Shown here piece by piece: positions 1 through 5,528 of a DNA stretch of 7,862 nucleotides. Source of the DNA: Methylomonas sp. (GTDB lineage: Bacteria; Pseudomonadota; Gammaproteobacteria; Methylococcales; Methylomonadaceae); NCBI GenBank assembly GCA_028688235.1, contig JAQTYP010000144.1:1-7862 (forward strand), read 5' to 3'. How positions within the stretch are numbered: position 1 is the first letter of the stretch; the number at the start of each line of letters is the position of its first letter. The translations under genes and the position numbers were made by a program. The notes under the pieces are model-generated. The model ran no database searches, was not told the DNA's origin, and saw only the letters and a program-made list of their open reading frames with translations.

Positions 1-118
1 CTACGCGCTTCTTTCAGGCTAGCCTCGCGGTTTGCACCCTTGCGTTTCGCTACGGTTGTCGTTACTACTTCCGGTCATCTCCTTTCAGATGACAAGTTTT
101 AGCCCATGCCGGGCACAC
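1..118 (-). mobile_element. Probable 5' end of a group II intron (partial)
   Basis: Read on the minus strand, this segment begins GTGTGCCCGGCATGGG at base 118. That fits the group II intron 5' consensus GUGYG and closely parallels the start of the Lactococcus Ll.LtrB intron as I remember it (GUGCGCCCAGAUAGGG). It is followed by a strong stem (GTCATCT/AGATGAC) and by purine-rich loops with GNRA-like words, as expected for domain I. No protein is encoded in the visible part. The reverse-transcriptase ORF and domains V and VI would lie beyond the left edge. The assignment rests on the 5' end and stem only, so it is moderately confident. Confidence 0.5.
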
Positions 119-121
119 TAG

Positions 122-152
122 GTTGGGTTAGCCCGATAGGGCGTAACCCGAC
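122..152. repeat. REP-like hairpin at the intron boundary
   Basis: An imperfect inverted repeat pairs GTTGGGTTA-GCCC with GGGCG-TAACCCGAC around a GATA loop, with one bulged base and one G-T wobble. Its form resembles the REP-type palindromes scattered between gammaproteobacterial genes. Read on the minus strand it ends three bases before the putative intron start, so it would be the 5' exon. Confidence 0.5.
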
Positions 153-156
153 ATTT

Positions 157-183
157 CGAAGCTTCGTAGGGTACGTACCCTAC
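157..183. repeat. Two abutting perfect palindromes
   Basis: CGAAGCTTCG (157-166) is followed, sharing its last base, by GTAGGGTACGTACCCTAC (166-183). Both are perfect palindromes. They look like intergenic palindromic debris, or part of the same REP-like array as 122-152. No gene is visible in bases 119-348, which hold only this palindrome cluster and repeat copy 1. Confidence 0.55.
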
Positions 184-190
184 CTTACTG

Positions 191-304
191 ATTCCCAAAC
201 TCCAGTTTGGGAATGATGCCTTGAAAGCTCCAGCTTTTATTGATTTGATCGGGAAGCCAGGAGCTTCCAAGGTTTTGGTAACCAAGCCGGAGCTTGGTTA
301 CCAG
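191..304 (+). repeat. Four-hairpin composite repeat, copy 1
   Basis: Four stem-loops lie in a row: ATTCCCAAAC/GTTTGGGAAT (191-214), AAAGC/GCTTT (about 224-236), GGAAGC/GCTTCC (252-268) and GGTAACCAAGC/GCTTGGTTACC (277-302). The first two loops carry TCCA and the last two GGA or CGGA. The same unit recurs at 1854, 2623, 3939 and 7664, always in this orientation. Copy 1 lies 44 bases beyond the stop of the minus-strand gene, on its 3' side. Confidence 0.9.
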
Positions 305-348
305 GCAAAACGTAACGGCATTGACGCAGAAAGGGGCGATGTTTCCAA

Positions 349-675
349 TCAAGCGTTAGATGAAATCAGCTTTAAAAGCAAGGCGGTTACCAAGGCTGTT
401 TGCAGCAAGCCGACGCTGACAATCCATCGAATCAGATCGCTTTTGGTTTCGGCTAGCTTCACTTCGCTTTTCAGTTCGGCCTCTCGGATACGTGCATCGA
501 GCGACTGATTGGTCACCAAGTTATCCAGATCATACTCGTGCCGAGCCTGTTCGAGCGTTGACGCCACGGCCACCTTTTGCAGTTTAGTAATAATTTCTGC
601 CTGCTCTTCACTGAAACCGGCGCCTTTCAGCTCTTTAATAAACTCGTGCGTGTCGAAAGTAATGGTTGTGATCAT
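349..675 (-). CDS. Small DUF1640-like coiled-coil membrane protein
   Basis: This 108-residue protein has a mixed N-terminal region (residues 1-40, with FDTHEFIKELKGAGFSEEQA), a charged middle predicted to form a coiled coil (about 40-85, ending AELKSEVKLAETKSDL) and a single C-terminal membrane segment (about 86-105). That order of an 'F-T-H-x-F-x-x-L-K-x-A-G-F' start, a coiled coil and a terminal membrane anchor is typical of bacterial DUF1640/CCDC90-like proteins, whose role is unknown. The ATG at 675 is supported by a strong GGAGG seven bases upstream (682-686 on the plus strand). It is the only complete gene on the minus strand and runs away from the exported-protein cluster. The family call comes from motif recognition and is fairly confident; function is not inferred. 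Confidence 0.8.
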   Translation of the reverse strand: MITTITFDTHEFIKELKGAGFSEEQAEIITKLQKVAVASTLEQARHEYDLDNLVTNQSLDARIREAELKSEVKLAETKSDLIRWIVSVGLLQTALVTALLLKLISSNA

Positions 676-726
676 TGCTGGCCTCCTGTCGAGCAGATAG
701 TGTAACAGGGAAACGCAGTCTCGCTG

Positions 727-750
727 ATTCCCAAACTCCGGTTTGGGATT
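727..750 (+). repeat. Isolated first hairpin of the composite repeat
   Basis: ATTCCCAAAC and GTTTGGGA flank a TCCG loop, matching the first hairpin of the five composite repeats. The remaining three hairpins are missing and the element abuts the duplicated promoter/leader block at about 754. It lies in the region between the divergent minus-strand gene and the first leader. Confidence 0.8.
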
Positions 751-764
751 TGTCGGCCGTCAAA

Positions 765-809
765 ATAGGGGAAACCCCTATATCTATAACAAATTCCGGG
801 AAATATACT
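765..809 (+). promoter_or_regulatory. Candidate promoter with 17-bp palindromic operator, copy 1
   Basis: The perfect palindrome ATAGGGGAAACCCCTAT (765-781, counting the central AAA as a spacer) lies exactly 22 bases before a near-consensus -10 box TATACT (804-809). There is no good -35 hexamer at the usual distance. With a start near base 816 the palindrome would be centred around -43, typical of an activator that replaces -35 contacts. The same palindrome, spacing and -10 recur at 4116-4160. The regulator is not identifiable from the sequence. Confidence 0.6.
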
Positions 810-815
810 AAAAGC

Positions 816-1063
816 CGGCATAGCACCGAATTATCGGTGGCACTCAGGACAAGCTGGTGCGTACGATCCGGCGGATGCCTATCGTATTGATGCTAAGGAT
901 TTGAATCATCGTTACGCCCCCGCTGCCGGACCGGCAGCGGGCCGCCACACCCGCCGCGAGGCGGGGCCGGAAAGCCCAGGGTCTTGATCCAAGACGGCCG
1001 GGTTGCCTCTCGAAGCCGGGAGCGCATGACGACGATGGGCCTGCCGCCCGCGCCCGTTTTTTT
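816..1063 (+). promoter_or_regulatory. Structured leader RNA with GEMM-I-like c-di-GMP riboswitch core, copy 1
   Basis: The inferred transcript has these helices: CACCGA/TCGGTG (824-839); TACGAT..GGC/GCC..ATCGTA (862-886); CCCGCTGCCGG/CCGGCAGCGGG (919-941); CCCGCC/GGCGGG capped by a GCGA tetraloop (950-965); and GCC..GTCTT/AAGAC..GGC (974-998). The linker GGAAAGCC (969-976) and the tail GCCGGGTTGCC (997-1007) match the GEMM-I motif, with its GNRA-capped P2, GCAAAGCC linker and GCCGGGTTGCC closing strand. The 5' strand differs from the usual GGCAAACC (here CGCCACACC), so ligand specificity is uncertain. P1 could instead form between 933-938 and 1002-1007. CTCTCG/CGGGAG (1007-1022) is a candidate antiterminator that overlaps the terminator stem. 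The leader controls the DUF1566-like gene starting at 1096. Confidence 0.65.
1017..1063 (+). terminator. Leader terminator (riboswitch expression platform), copy 1
   Basis: CGGG (1017-1020) and CGC (1023-1025) pair with GCG (1050-1052) and CCCG (1053-1056). An inner hairpin GGGC/GCCC (1037-1049) completes the structure, and T7 (1057-1063) follows. It ends 32 bases before the start codon, ahead of the AAGGA ribosome binding site (1083-1087), as expected for transcription control in a leader. Confidence 0.65.
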
Positions 1064-1095
1064 GACCCAACACGATATTCATAAGGAAAAGCATC

Positions 1096-1845
1096 ATGCA
1101 ATACCCTAAAACACTACTGGCCGCCGGCCTGCTGCTTAGCGTAACTTTCAATGCCGAGGCAGCCTTAACGCCTTATACCTCGGCCGGCGAAAGCCTGGTC
1201 TACAGCAGCGTCAGCGACATCACCTGGACCGGCGACGCCAATCTGTTGGGCACGCTGGAAGCCGGCAACCCTAATCTGGTCAGCACCATCATCAGCACCA
1301 TAGGTTCGATTAGCGACACGCCTAATACTTATGATACCCCGGCAAATAGCGGCCATCACACGCTAACGACAGCCGACTTTGGTGCAAATGGTTTAGTCAG
1401 CTGGTTTGGCGCTCAGGCGTTTGTCGGCTATCTGAACACCATCAACTACGGCGGCTCCCACCAATGGGCCTTGCCCGGTGCAGGCGCCAATCCGCAACAT
1501 GGTTACAACCAAACCGGTGGACAATTCGGCCAGTTGTTCTACGACGAACTGGGCGGCACCGCAGGCAACAAGATTCCCAATACCGCCAACTTCGCCAACG
1601 AGCAAGCCTTTGCGTTCTACTGGTTGGGTACGGAGGCGTCCTATCCTCCTTCCAGTCCTTCCAGCGCCTGGGGCTTCGCTACCCACGTTGGCTTCCAGTA
1701 CTTCGGCCCTAAGTACGACCAGGTGCATGCATGGGCAGTCAGCCCCGGCCTAGTGTCTGCCGTGCCGGTACCGGGCGCTGTCTGGCTGTTTGGTACTGGA
1801 CTTGTGGGATTGCTGGGCCTGAAGCGGCGCGGGCACGCTGGGTGA
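1096..1845 (+). CDS. Exported DUF1566/Lcl-like protein with VPLPA-type sorting tail
   Basis: The 249-residue product has a signal peptide (1-22, cleavage after AEA). Its middle resembles Lcl C-terminal/DUF1566-like domains: VSWFGAQAFVGYLN (101-114), SHQWALP (121-127), a YWLGTE motif (175-180) and HAWAVSPG (211-218). The C-terminus is VPVPGAVWLFG, a hydrophobic stretch and KRR (223-245), a VPLPA-CTERM-type signal for exosortase cleavage. The product is therefore expected at the cell surface or in the matrix. The ATG is placed by AAGGA eight bases upstream. It has its own promoter and riboswitch-like leader, and repeat copy 2 starts eight bases after the stop. A paralogue with the same leader lies at 4447. 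Molecular function is unknown; the sorting call is secure and the domain call moderately so. Confidence 0.87.
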   Translation: MQYPKTLLAAGLLLSVTFNAEAALTPYTSAGESLVYSSVSDITWTGDANLLGTLEAGNPNLVSTIISTIGSISDTPNTYDTPANSGHHTLTTADFGANGLVSWFGAQAFVGYLNTINYGGSHQWALPGAGANPQHGYNQTGGQFGQLFYDELGGTAGNKIPNTANFANEQAFAFYWLGTEASYPPSSPSSAWGFATHVGFQYFGPKYDQVHAWAVSPGLVSAVPVPGAVWLFGTGLVGLLGLKRRGHAG

Positions 1846-1853
1846 TTCCGCCG

Positions 1854-1930
1854 ATTCCCAAACGCCGGTTTGGGAATGATGCCTTGAAAGCTCCGCCTTT
1901 CATTGCGTCGATCGGGAAGCAAGAGCTTCC
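1854..1930 (+). repeat. Composite repeat, copy 2 (fourth hairpin lost)
   Basis: The first hairpin (1854-1877), a short second (AAAG/CTTT, 1887-1900) and the third (GGAAGC/GCTTCC, 1915-1930) are present. The fourth GGTAACC-type hairpin is absent, replaced by unrelated AT-richer sequence. The repeat begins eight bases after the stop of the upstream gene and may stabilise or end its mRNA. Confidence 0.88.
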
Positions 1931-1937
1931 ATAATTC

Positions 1938-1953
1938 CGGCAATCATTTGCCG
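1938..1953 (+). other. Small perfect hairpin before the PEP-CTERM gene
   Basis: CGGCAA and TTGCCG flank a TCAT loop. It sits between repeat copy 2 and the gene at 1997, without a clear T-run, so it could be a weak terminator or an operator. Nothing in the sequence decides between these. Confidence 0.35.
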
Positions 1954-1996
1954 TTCACTTTATCCATTATTTAAGTCAAAACGAGTATCTCAACAA

Positions 1997-2617
1997 ATGA
2001 AAAAAACAATCTATGCATTAGTTTCATCAATTGGATTAGCAGGAGCCGTGATGGGGCAAGCTGAAGCGGCGTCGATAGTCGATCAGCAACAGACCATCAC
2101 AACTATTGAAGGCGTCGCACTCCTTCCTTTTTGGACTTCAATCGGGCAGTCGTTTACTCCCACACTCAACTCGATTGATTGGGTTGAGTTTTCTCTGATG
2201 TCTGAAAGTGGCCCCGTCACTGCTAGCTTGGCTATCCTGGACGGTGTCGCGGGAACCAACGGATTGGGCGGTACAATCTTGGGGCAATCTGCCGATATCA
2301 CAATCCCGATCGGCGCTAGTTTGGCGCCGGTTGTTTTCAACCTGCCTACAGCGATTACGCTAAATCCAGGTTCGATCTACGTGGCAGAGCTAATACTGAA
2401 AACCTCAGGCGCTCTGAAGTTTGCCGGTACCGGCCAGAAGTATGCTGGTGGGCAAGAATTTCAAAGTCGGTATAGCACGAGTTTTCTGGCCGGCGAGGAT
2501 CTCTATTTTCGTGAAGGCATCAGTACAGCCGACGGACACGTTCCTGAACCGGCAACTCTAGGCCTGATGACCCTTGGCCTTGCTGGTATGCGCTTGCGCC
2601 GTAAAGCAACGCGATGA
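1997..2617 (+). CDS. PEP-CTERM sorting-domain exported protein
   Basis: This 206-residue product has a signal peptide (1-24, cleavage after AEA). A beta-rich body follows, with QSFTPTLNSIDWVEFSL (51-67), a GGTILG turn (91-96) and YAGGQEF (149-155). The C-terminus is the classical PEP-CTERM signal: PEPA at 183-186, a hydrophobic helix, then RLRRK. The body resembles carbohydrate-binding-like jelly-roll PEP-CTERM proteins, but I cannot name a family. Exosortase would cut at the PEP motif and release the protein to the surface or extracellular matrix. No strong ribosome binding site precedes the ATG; ACGAG (1981-1985) lies 11 bases away. The gene is AT-richer than its neighbours and uses a different sorting motif from the flanking VPLPA-type genes. 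Confidence 0.87.
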   Translation: MKKTIYALVSSIGLAGAVMGQAEAASIVDQQQTITTIEGVALLPFWTSIGQSFTPTLNSIDWVEFSLMSESGPVTASLAILDGVAGTNGLGGTILGQSADITIPIGASLAPVVFNLPTAITLNPGSIYVAELILKTSGALKFAGTGQKYAGGQEFQSRYSTSFLAGEDLYFREGISTADGHVPEPATLGLMTLGLAGMRLRRKATR

Positions 2618-2622
2618 GGCCG

Positions 2623-2733
2623 ATTCCCAAAATCCGGTTTGGGAATCATGGCTTGAAAGCTCCGGCTTTCATTAGATTTTATCGGGAAGCTAGAGCTTCC
2701 AAGATCGGGTACCCAATCCGAAGCTTGGTTGCC
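2623..2733 (+). repeat. Four-hairpin composite repeat, copy 3
   Basis: Hairpins lie at 2623-2646, 2655-2670 (perfect GAAAGC/GCTTTC), 2685-2700 (GGAAGC/GCTTCC) and a decayed fourth at 2709-2733 (GGTACCCAA against GCTTGGTTGCC). It begins five bases after the upstream stop and ends 30 bases before the next start codon, so it fills almost the whole intergenic gap. Confidence 0.9.
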
Positions 2734-2763
2734 AAACATAATTACACATAAGGAAATTTAATC

Positions 2764-3921
2764 ATGCCATTACAGTTACATTCGACCAACCCCTTGCTGG
2801 GCGGCGCCTTGATCGGCGGCCTGATGTTATCGGTGCCGGTGGCGCAGGCCGCGTTGCCTGCCTACACCCTCACCGAGCTCAGCATGCCGGGCGCCGCCTC
2901 CAGCGAGGCCTACGCAATCAACGCCAGCGGGCAGGTGGTGGGTTCTTCCGTCGGGAGGGCCGATGGCTCCTTCTTCGCGCTCCCTGGTCCCGTCTTGTGG
3001 CAGCCCGGCTCGGCAACGCCCCTCACCCTCAACGGCCTGAGCGGATTCGTTAGCGCCAAAGGTATCAACGACAGCGGGCAGGTGGTGGGAGATTCCGTTG
3101 TCGACTACTACAGCGGGGCTACACATGGCGTCTTGTGGCAAGCCGGATCTAATACGCCCAGCGGTCTCCGTACCATTGACGGCACCAACAGTTACGCTAA
3201 CGCCATCAACGCCGGAGGACAGATAGTCGGCAGCGCCTCGGTGTATGGTGCCTATCATGCCGTTTGGTGGGCTACCGCTTCGGAAATTTTCGATCTTGGC
3301 ACCGCGGGCGGTAGCAACAGCGGCGCCTACGGCATCAACGACAGCGGCCAGGTGGTGGGTTGGTCGCAGACCAGCGACAATGCGGCATCTCACGCCGCCT
3401 TATGGCAAATCGACCCCGCCTTATGGCAAGGCGGCACGTCGGCCATCGACCTCGGCACGCTGGGCGGTACCAACAGTTACGCTGAGGCCATCAACGCCAG
3501 TGGCCAGGTGGTGGGATGGTCCGGCATCTACGGCAACGCGGGCGTACATGCCGCCTTGTGGCAACCGGGCTCGACGACGCCGACCGACCTCGGCACTCTG
3601 GGGGGCGATAGCGGCGCCCGGAGCGTTAACGCCGGCGGGCAGGTAGTGGGCCATTCCATTACCGTCGGCGGAGAAGAACACGCCGTCATGTGGCAGGCCG
3701 GTTCCGCTTCGCCTATCGACCTCAACACGCTGGTCGCGTTGTCGAGCGGCTTTCTGAATAATGCCATGGGCATCAACGATGCCGGCCAGATCATCGCCAA
3801 TAGTTCGGATGGCAGGGCTTATCTATTGACGCCCGCTAGCGTCACATCAGTCCCGCTACCCGGCGCCGTCTGGCTGTTCGGCTCTGCGTTGATGGGCCTG
3901 GTGCGGCGGAAAAAAATCTAG
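2764..3921 (+). CDS. Exported HAF-repeat protein with VPLPA-CTERM
   Basis: The 385-residue product has a signal peptide (1-29, cleavage after AQA). Seven HAF-type modules follow, each centred on a GINDSGQVVG-like motif: residues 51-60, 100-109, 147-156, 190-199, 242-251, 288-296 and 336-345. They alternate with ALWQ and DLGTLGG strands, as in the 'extracellular repeat, HAF family' proteins, probably forming a repetitive beta structure. The tail VPLPGAVWLFG (363-373), hydrophobic helix and RRKK form a VPLPA-CTERM exosortase signal, so the protein is expected at the surface or in the matrix. The ATG is supported by AGGA (2751-2754). A 7-residue duplication (IDPALWQ) sits at about 216-222. Its role is unknown; the architecture is unambiguous. 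Confidence 0.92.
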   Translation: MPLQLHSTNPLLGGALIGGLMLSVPVAQAALPAYTLTELSMPGAASSEAYAINASGQVVGSSVGRADGSFFALPGPVLWQPGSATPLTLNGLSGFVSAKGINDSGQVVGDSVVDYYSGATHGVLWQAGSNTPSGLRTIDGTNSYANAINAGGQIVGSASVYGAYHAVWWATASEIFDLGTAGGSNSGAYGINDSGQVVGWSQTSDNAASHAALWQIDPALWQGGTSAIDLGTLGGTNSYAEAINASGQVVGWSGIYGNAGVHAALWQPGSTTPTDLGTLGGDSGARSVNAGGQVVGHSITVGGEEHAVMWQAGSASPIDLNTLVALSSGFLNNAMGINDAGQIIANSSDGRAYLLTPASVTSVPLPGAVWLFGSALMGLVRRKKI

Positions 3922-3938
3922 GCGGCTTGATGGCGCCG

Positions 3939-4052
3939 ATTCCCAAACTCCGGTTTGGGAATCATGCCTTGGAAGCTCCAGCTTTTATTGATTCGATCGG
4001 GAAGCTAGGAGCTTCCAAGGTCTTGGTAACCAAGCCGGCGCTTGGTTGCCAG
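3939..4052 (+). repeat. Four-hairpin composite repeat, copy 4
   Basis: All four hairpins are intact: 3939-3962, 3971-3986, 3999-4015 and 4025-4050 (GGTAACCAAGC against GCTTGGTTGCC, loop CGGC). The repeat starts 17 bases after the HAF gene's stop. Between it and the second promoter block (4053-4104) I see no gene or clear signal. Confidence 0.9.
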
Positions 4053-4115
4053 GCAAGCGTACGTCTACGCTGACAGCCATCCTGTCCGGATGTCCCAATT
4101 TTGGCGGCCGTCAAA

Positions 4116-4160
4116 ATAGGGGAAACCCCTATAGCCATAAGAAATTCCGGGAAATATACT
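4116..4160 (+). promoter_or_regulatory. Candidate promoter with 17-bp palindromic operator, copy 2
   Basis: ATAGGGGAAACCCCTAT (4116-4132) and TATACT (4155-4160) keep the same 22-base spacing as copy 1. Three of the bases between them differ (TATCTATAAC against TAGCCATAAG), while the palindrome and -10 are unchanged, which argues that these two parts are functional. Confidence 0.62.
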
Positions 4161-4166
4161 AAAGGG

Positions 4167-4414
4167 CAGCGTAGCACCGAATTATCGGTGGCACTCAGGA
4201 CAAGCTGGTGCGTACGATCAGGCTGACGCCTATCGTATTGACGCTAAGGATTCGAATCATCGTTACGCCCCCGTTGCCGGACCGGCAACGGGCCGCCACA
4301 CCCGCCGCGAGGCGGGGCCGGAAAGCCCAGGGTCTTGATCCAAGACGGCCGGGTTGCCTCTCGAATCCGGGAGCGCATGACGACGATGGGCCTACCGCCC
4401 GCGCCCGTTTTTTT
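4167..4414 (+). promoter_or_regulatory. Structured leader RNA with GEMM-I-like c-di-GMP riboswitch core, copy 2
   Basis: This leader aligns with copy 1 without gaps at an offset of 3351 bases. Its helices lie at 4175-4190, 4213-4237, 4270-4292, P2 4301-4316 (GCGA loop) and P3 4325-4349, followed by CCGGGTTGCC. Changes from copy 1 favour pairing: C923/G937 becomes T4274/A4288 in the 4270-4292 hairpin, and the C-T mismatch 869/880 becomes the A-T pair 4220/4231. Other differences fall in loops (GGAT to TGAC; CTGCC to CTACC; AAGC to AATC). GGCAAC (4284-4289) can pair perfectly with GTTGCC (4353-4358) as an alternative P1. It controls the gene starting at 4447. Confidence 0.67.
4368..4414 (+). 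terminator. Leader terminator (riboswitch expression platform), copy 2
   Basis: The structure is the same as in copy 1: CGGG-AG-CGC pairs with GCGCCCG, with an inner GGGC/GCCC hairpin, and T7 lies at 4408-4414. One loop base differs. The alternative hairpin CTCTCG/CGGGAG (4358-4373) uses the terminator's 5' arm. AAGGA (4434-4438) and the start codon follow. Confidence 0.65.
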
Positions 4415-4446
4415 GACCCAACACGATAGCCATAAGGAAAAGCTTC

Positions 4447-5322
4447 ATGCAACACCCTAAAACCCTATTGGCCGCCGGCCTGCTGCTGAGCGCTGCTTCC
4501 CTCAATGCTCAAGCCAGCCTGACCAGCTACACCGCCAACGGCGTGGACTTTGTCCGCATGCAAGGCGCAGGCTTTGACCTCAGCTTTACCAAAGACGGCA
4601 ACCTGTTCCAAACCCTGGCTAACAGCTATGCCGGCGGCGCATCCTCCTTCGTCACCGCCGTCATCGATGCCTCCGGCGGTAAGATTACCGACACGCCCAA
4701 TGCTTACGACTCGCCCGCCAACAGCGGCTACCACACGCTAACGAGCAGCGACTTCAATACCAGCACCGGCAGCGTCAGCTGGTTTGGAGCCAAAGCCTAC
4801 GTCAATTACCTGAACAGCGTCAGCTACGGCGGCAGCCACCAATGGGCCTTGCCGACCTGGACGGATACCGGCGCATCCGGCCCACAATATGCCAACTCCG
4901 GCACGGATGCAGGCTACAACATCAACCCTAGCACCGACCCACTGGCGCAACTGTATTTCGGCGAGTTGAGCAAAAAAGCCTACCTCGACACCAGCGGCAA
5001 TATCCAAAACGGCTACGGCATCTTCGGCAATGACGGCGCGCAAGTAGCCGGTGGTGCCGTAGGCCCCTTCACCAACGTCCAATCCTATGCGTACTGGTTG
5101 GGTACGGAGTACGCGCCCTATCCCGATGACGCGTGGTACTTCATTACCTCCTATGGCGGCTTCCAGTACGGTAACTTTAAGGATCGTCCGTTGTATGCAT
5201 GGGCAGTCAGCCCCGGCCTAGTGGCCTCAGCACCCGCAGCCGTGCCGGTACCCGGTGCTGTCTGGCAGTTTGGGACCGGCCTGTTGGGATTGCTTGGGTT
5301 GTTGAATCGCCGTAAAGCCTGA
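4447..5322 (+). CDS. Exported DUF1566/Lcl-like protein with VPLPA-type tail (paralogue)
   Basis: This 291-residue paralogue of the 1096-1845 product shares its signal peptide (1-23, cleavage after AQA), the DTPNAYDSPANSGYHTL block (82-98), SWFGAKAYVNYLN (111-123), SHQWALP (130-136), YWLGTEY (216-222) and YAWAVSPG (250-257). It is longer mainly because of an insert around 137-210, rich in Gly, Asn and Tyr. The sorting tail is VPVPGAVWQFG (266-276), with Gln where the paralogue has Leu, then a hydrophobic segment and NRRK. The start is fixed by AAGGA eight bases upstream and by alignment with the paralogue. It has its own promoter and leader and is closed by an intrinsic terminator, so it is probably a single-gene transcript. 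It should be a surface or matrix protein; biochemical function is unknown. Confidence 0.88.
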   Translation: MQHPKTLLAAGLLLSAASLNAQASLTSYTANGVDFVRMQGAGFDLSFTKDGNLFQTLANSYAGGASSFVTAVIDASGGKITDTPNAYDSPANSGYHTLTSSDFNTSTGSVSWFGAKAYVNYLNSVSYGGSHQWALPTWTDTGASGPQYANSGTDAGYNINPSTDPLAQLYFGELSKKAYLDTSGNIQNGYGIFGNDGAQVAGGAVGPFTNVQSYAYWLGTEYAPYPDDAWYFITSYGGFQYGNFKDRPLYAWAVSPGLVASAPAAVPVPGAVWQFGTGLLGLLGLLNRRKA

Positions 5323-5337
5323 TTGTCCTTCTTACAC

Positions 5338-5366
5338 CTCCGCTGCCGGATAGGCAGCGGAGTTTT
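5338..5366 (+). terminator. Rho-independent terminator
   Basis: CTCCGCTGCC (5338-5347) pairs perfectly with GGCAGCGGAG (5353-5362) around a GGATA loop and is followed by TTTT. It lies 15 bases after the stop of the upstream gene and separates it from the protease unit. Confidence 0.85.
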
Positions 5367-5407
5367 GTAAAACTCGTGGGCTGCATTAGCGATAACGTCA
5401 TACACCG

Positions 5408-5424
5408 AAAAAAAAGGGGGGGGG
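5408..5424 (+). repeat. A8G9 homopolymer tract
   Basis: Eight A are followed by nine G, about 105 bases upstream of the protease start codon. Such tracts slip during replication and can switch expression when they lie in a promoter. It is also a place where base calling is unreliable. Confidence 0.75.
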
Positions 5425-5456
5425 ACATTATGTTTCGGCGAAATGTAACCTGACCC
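5421..5456. repeat. Imperfect REP-like palindrome
   Basis: GGG-ACA..TTT pairs with AAATGT..CCC around a CGGCG loop, and the right end reads AACCTGACCC. Palindromes ending in a GGTCAGGTT-like word occur beside REP-associated tyrosine transposase genes in many gammaproteobacteria. No transposase is present here, so this would be a solo remnant. The identification is tentative. Confidence 0.3.
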
Positions 5457-5528
5457 TTTTTCCGCGGCGGCATCAGCTTTTTGACCAACAGCAACCCACA
5501 AAACCGCATTACACTTGGAGCATTTCCC

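Noticed and set aside
221..508. Open frame beginning MKAPAFIDLIGKPGASK on the plus strand
   Set aside because: Its first part is just the translated composite repeat (TTG start) and the rest lies opposite the well-supported minus-strand gene; it has no ribosome binding site.
839..857. Possible sigma-54 promoter (TGGCAC...AAGC) such as drives some exosortase substrates
   Set aside because: GG and GC are 12 bases apart instead of 10, so the -24/-12 spacing fails; the TATACT box with the palindrome is a better candidate.
675..890. Plus-strand open frame over the first promoter and 5' leader
   Set aside because: It crosses the hairpin, the palindromic operator and the -10 box, and has no ribosome binding site.
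844..1101. Minus-strand open frame conserved in both leader copies (also 4195-4455)
   Set aside because: The conservation is explained by the leader duplication. Changes keep RNA stems rather than codons, the frame runs through the terminator T-run, and no ribosome binding site is seen.
2827..3393. 188-codon open frame opposite the HAF gene
   Set aside because: It is a shadow created by the repetitive, GC-rich HAF modules; the plus-strand gene has a signal peptide, seven modules and a sorting tail.
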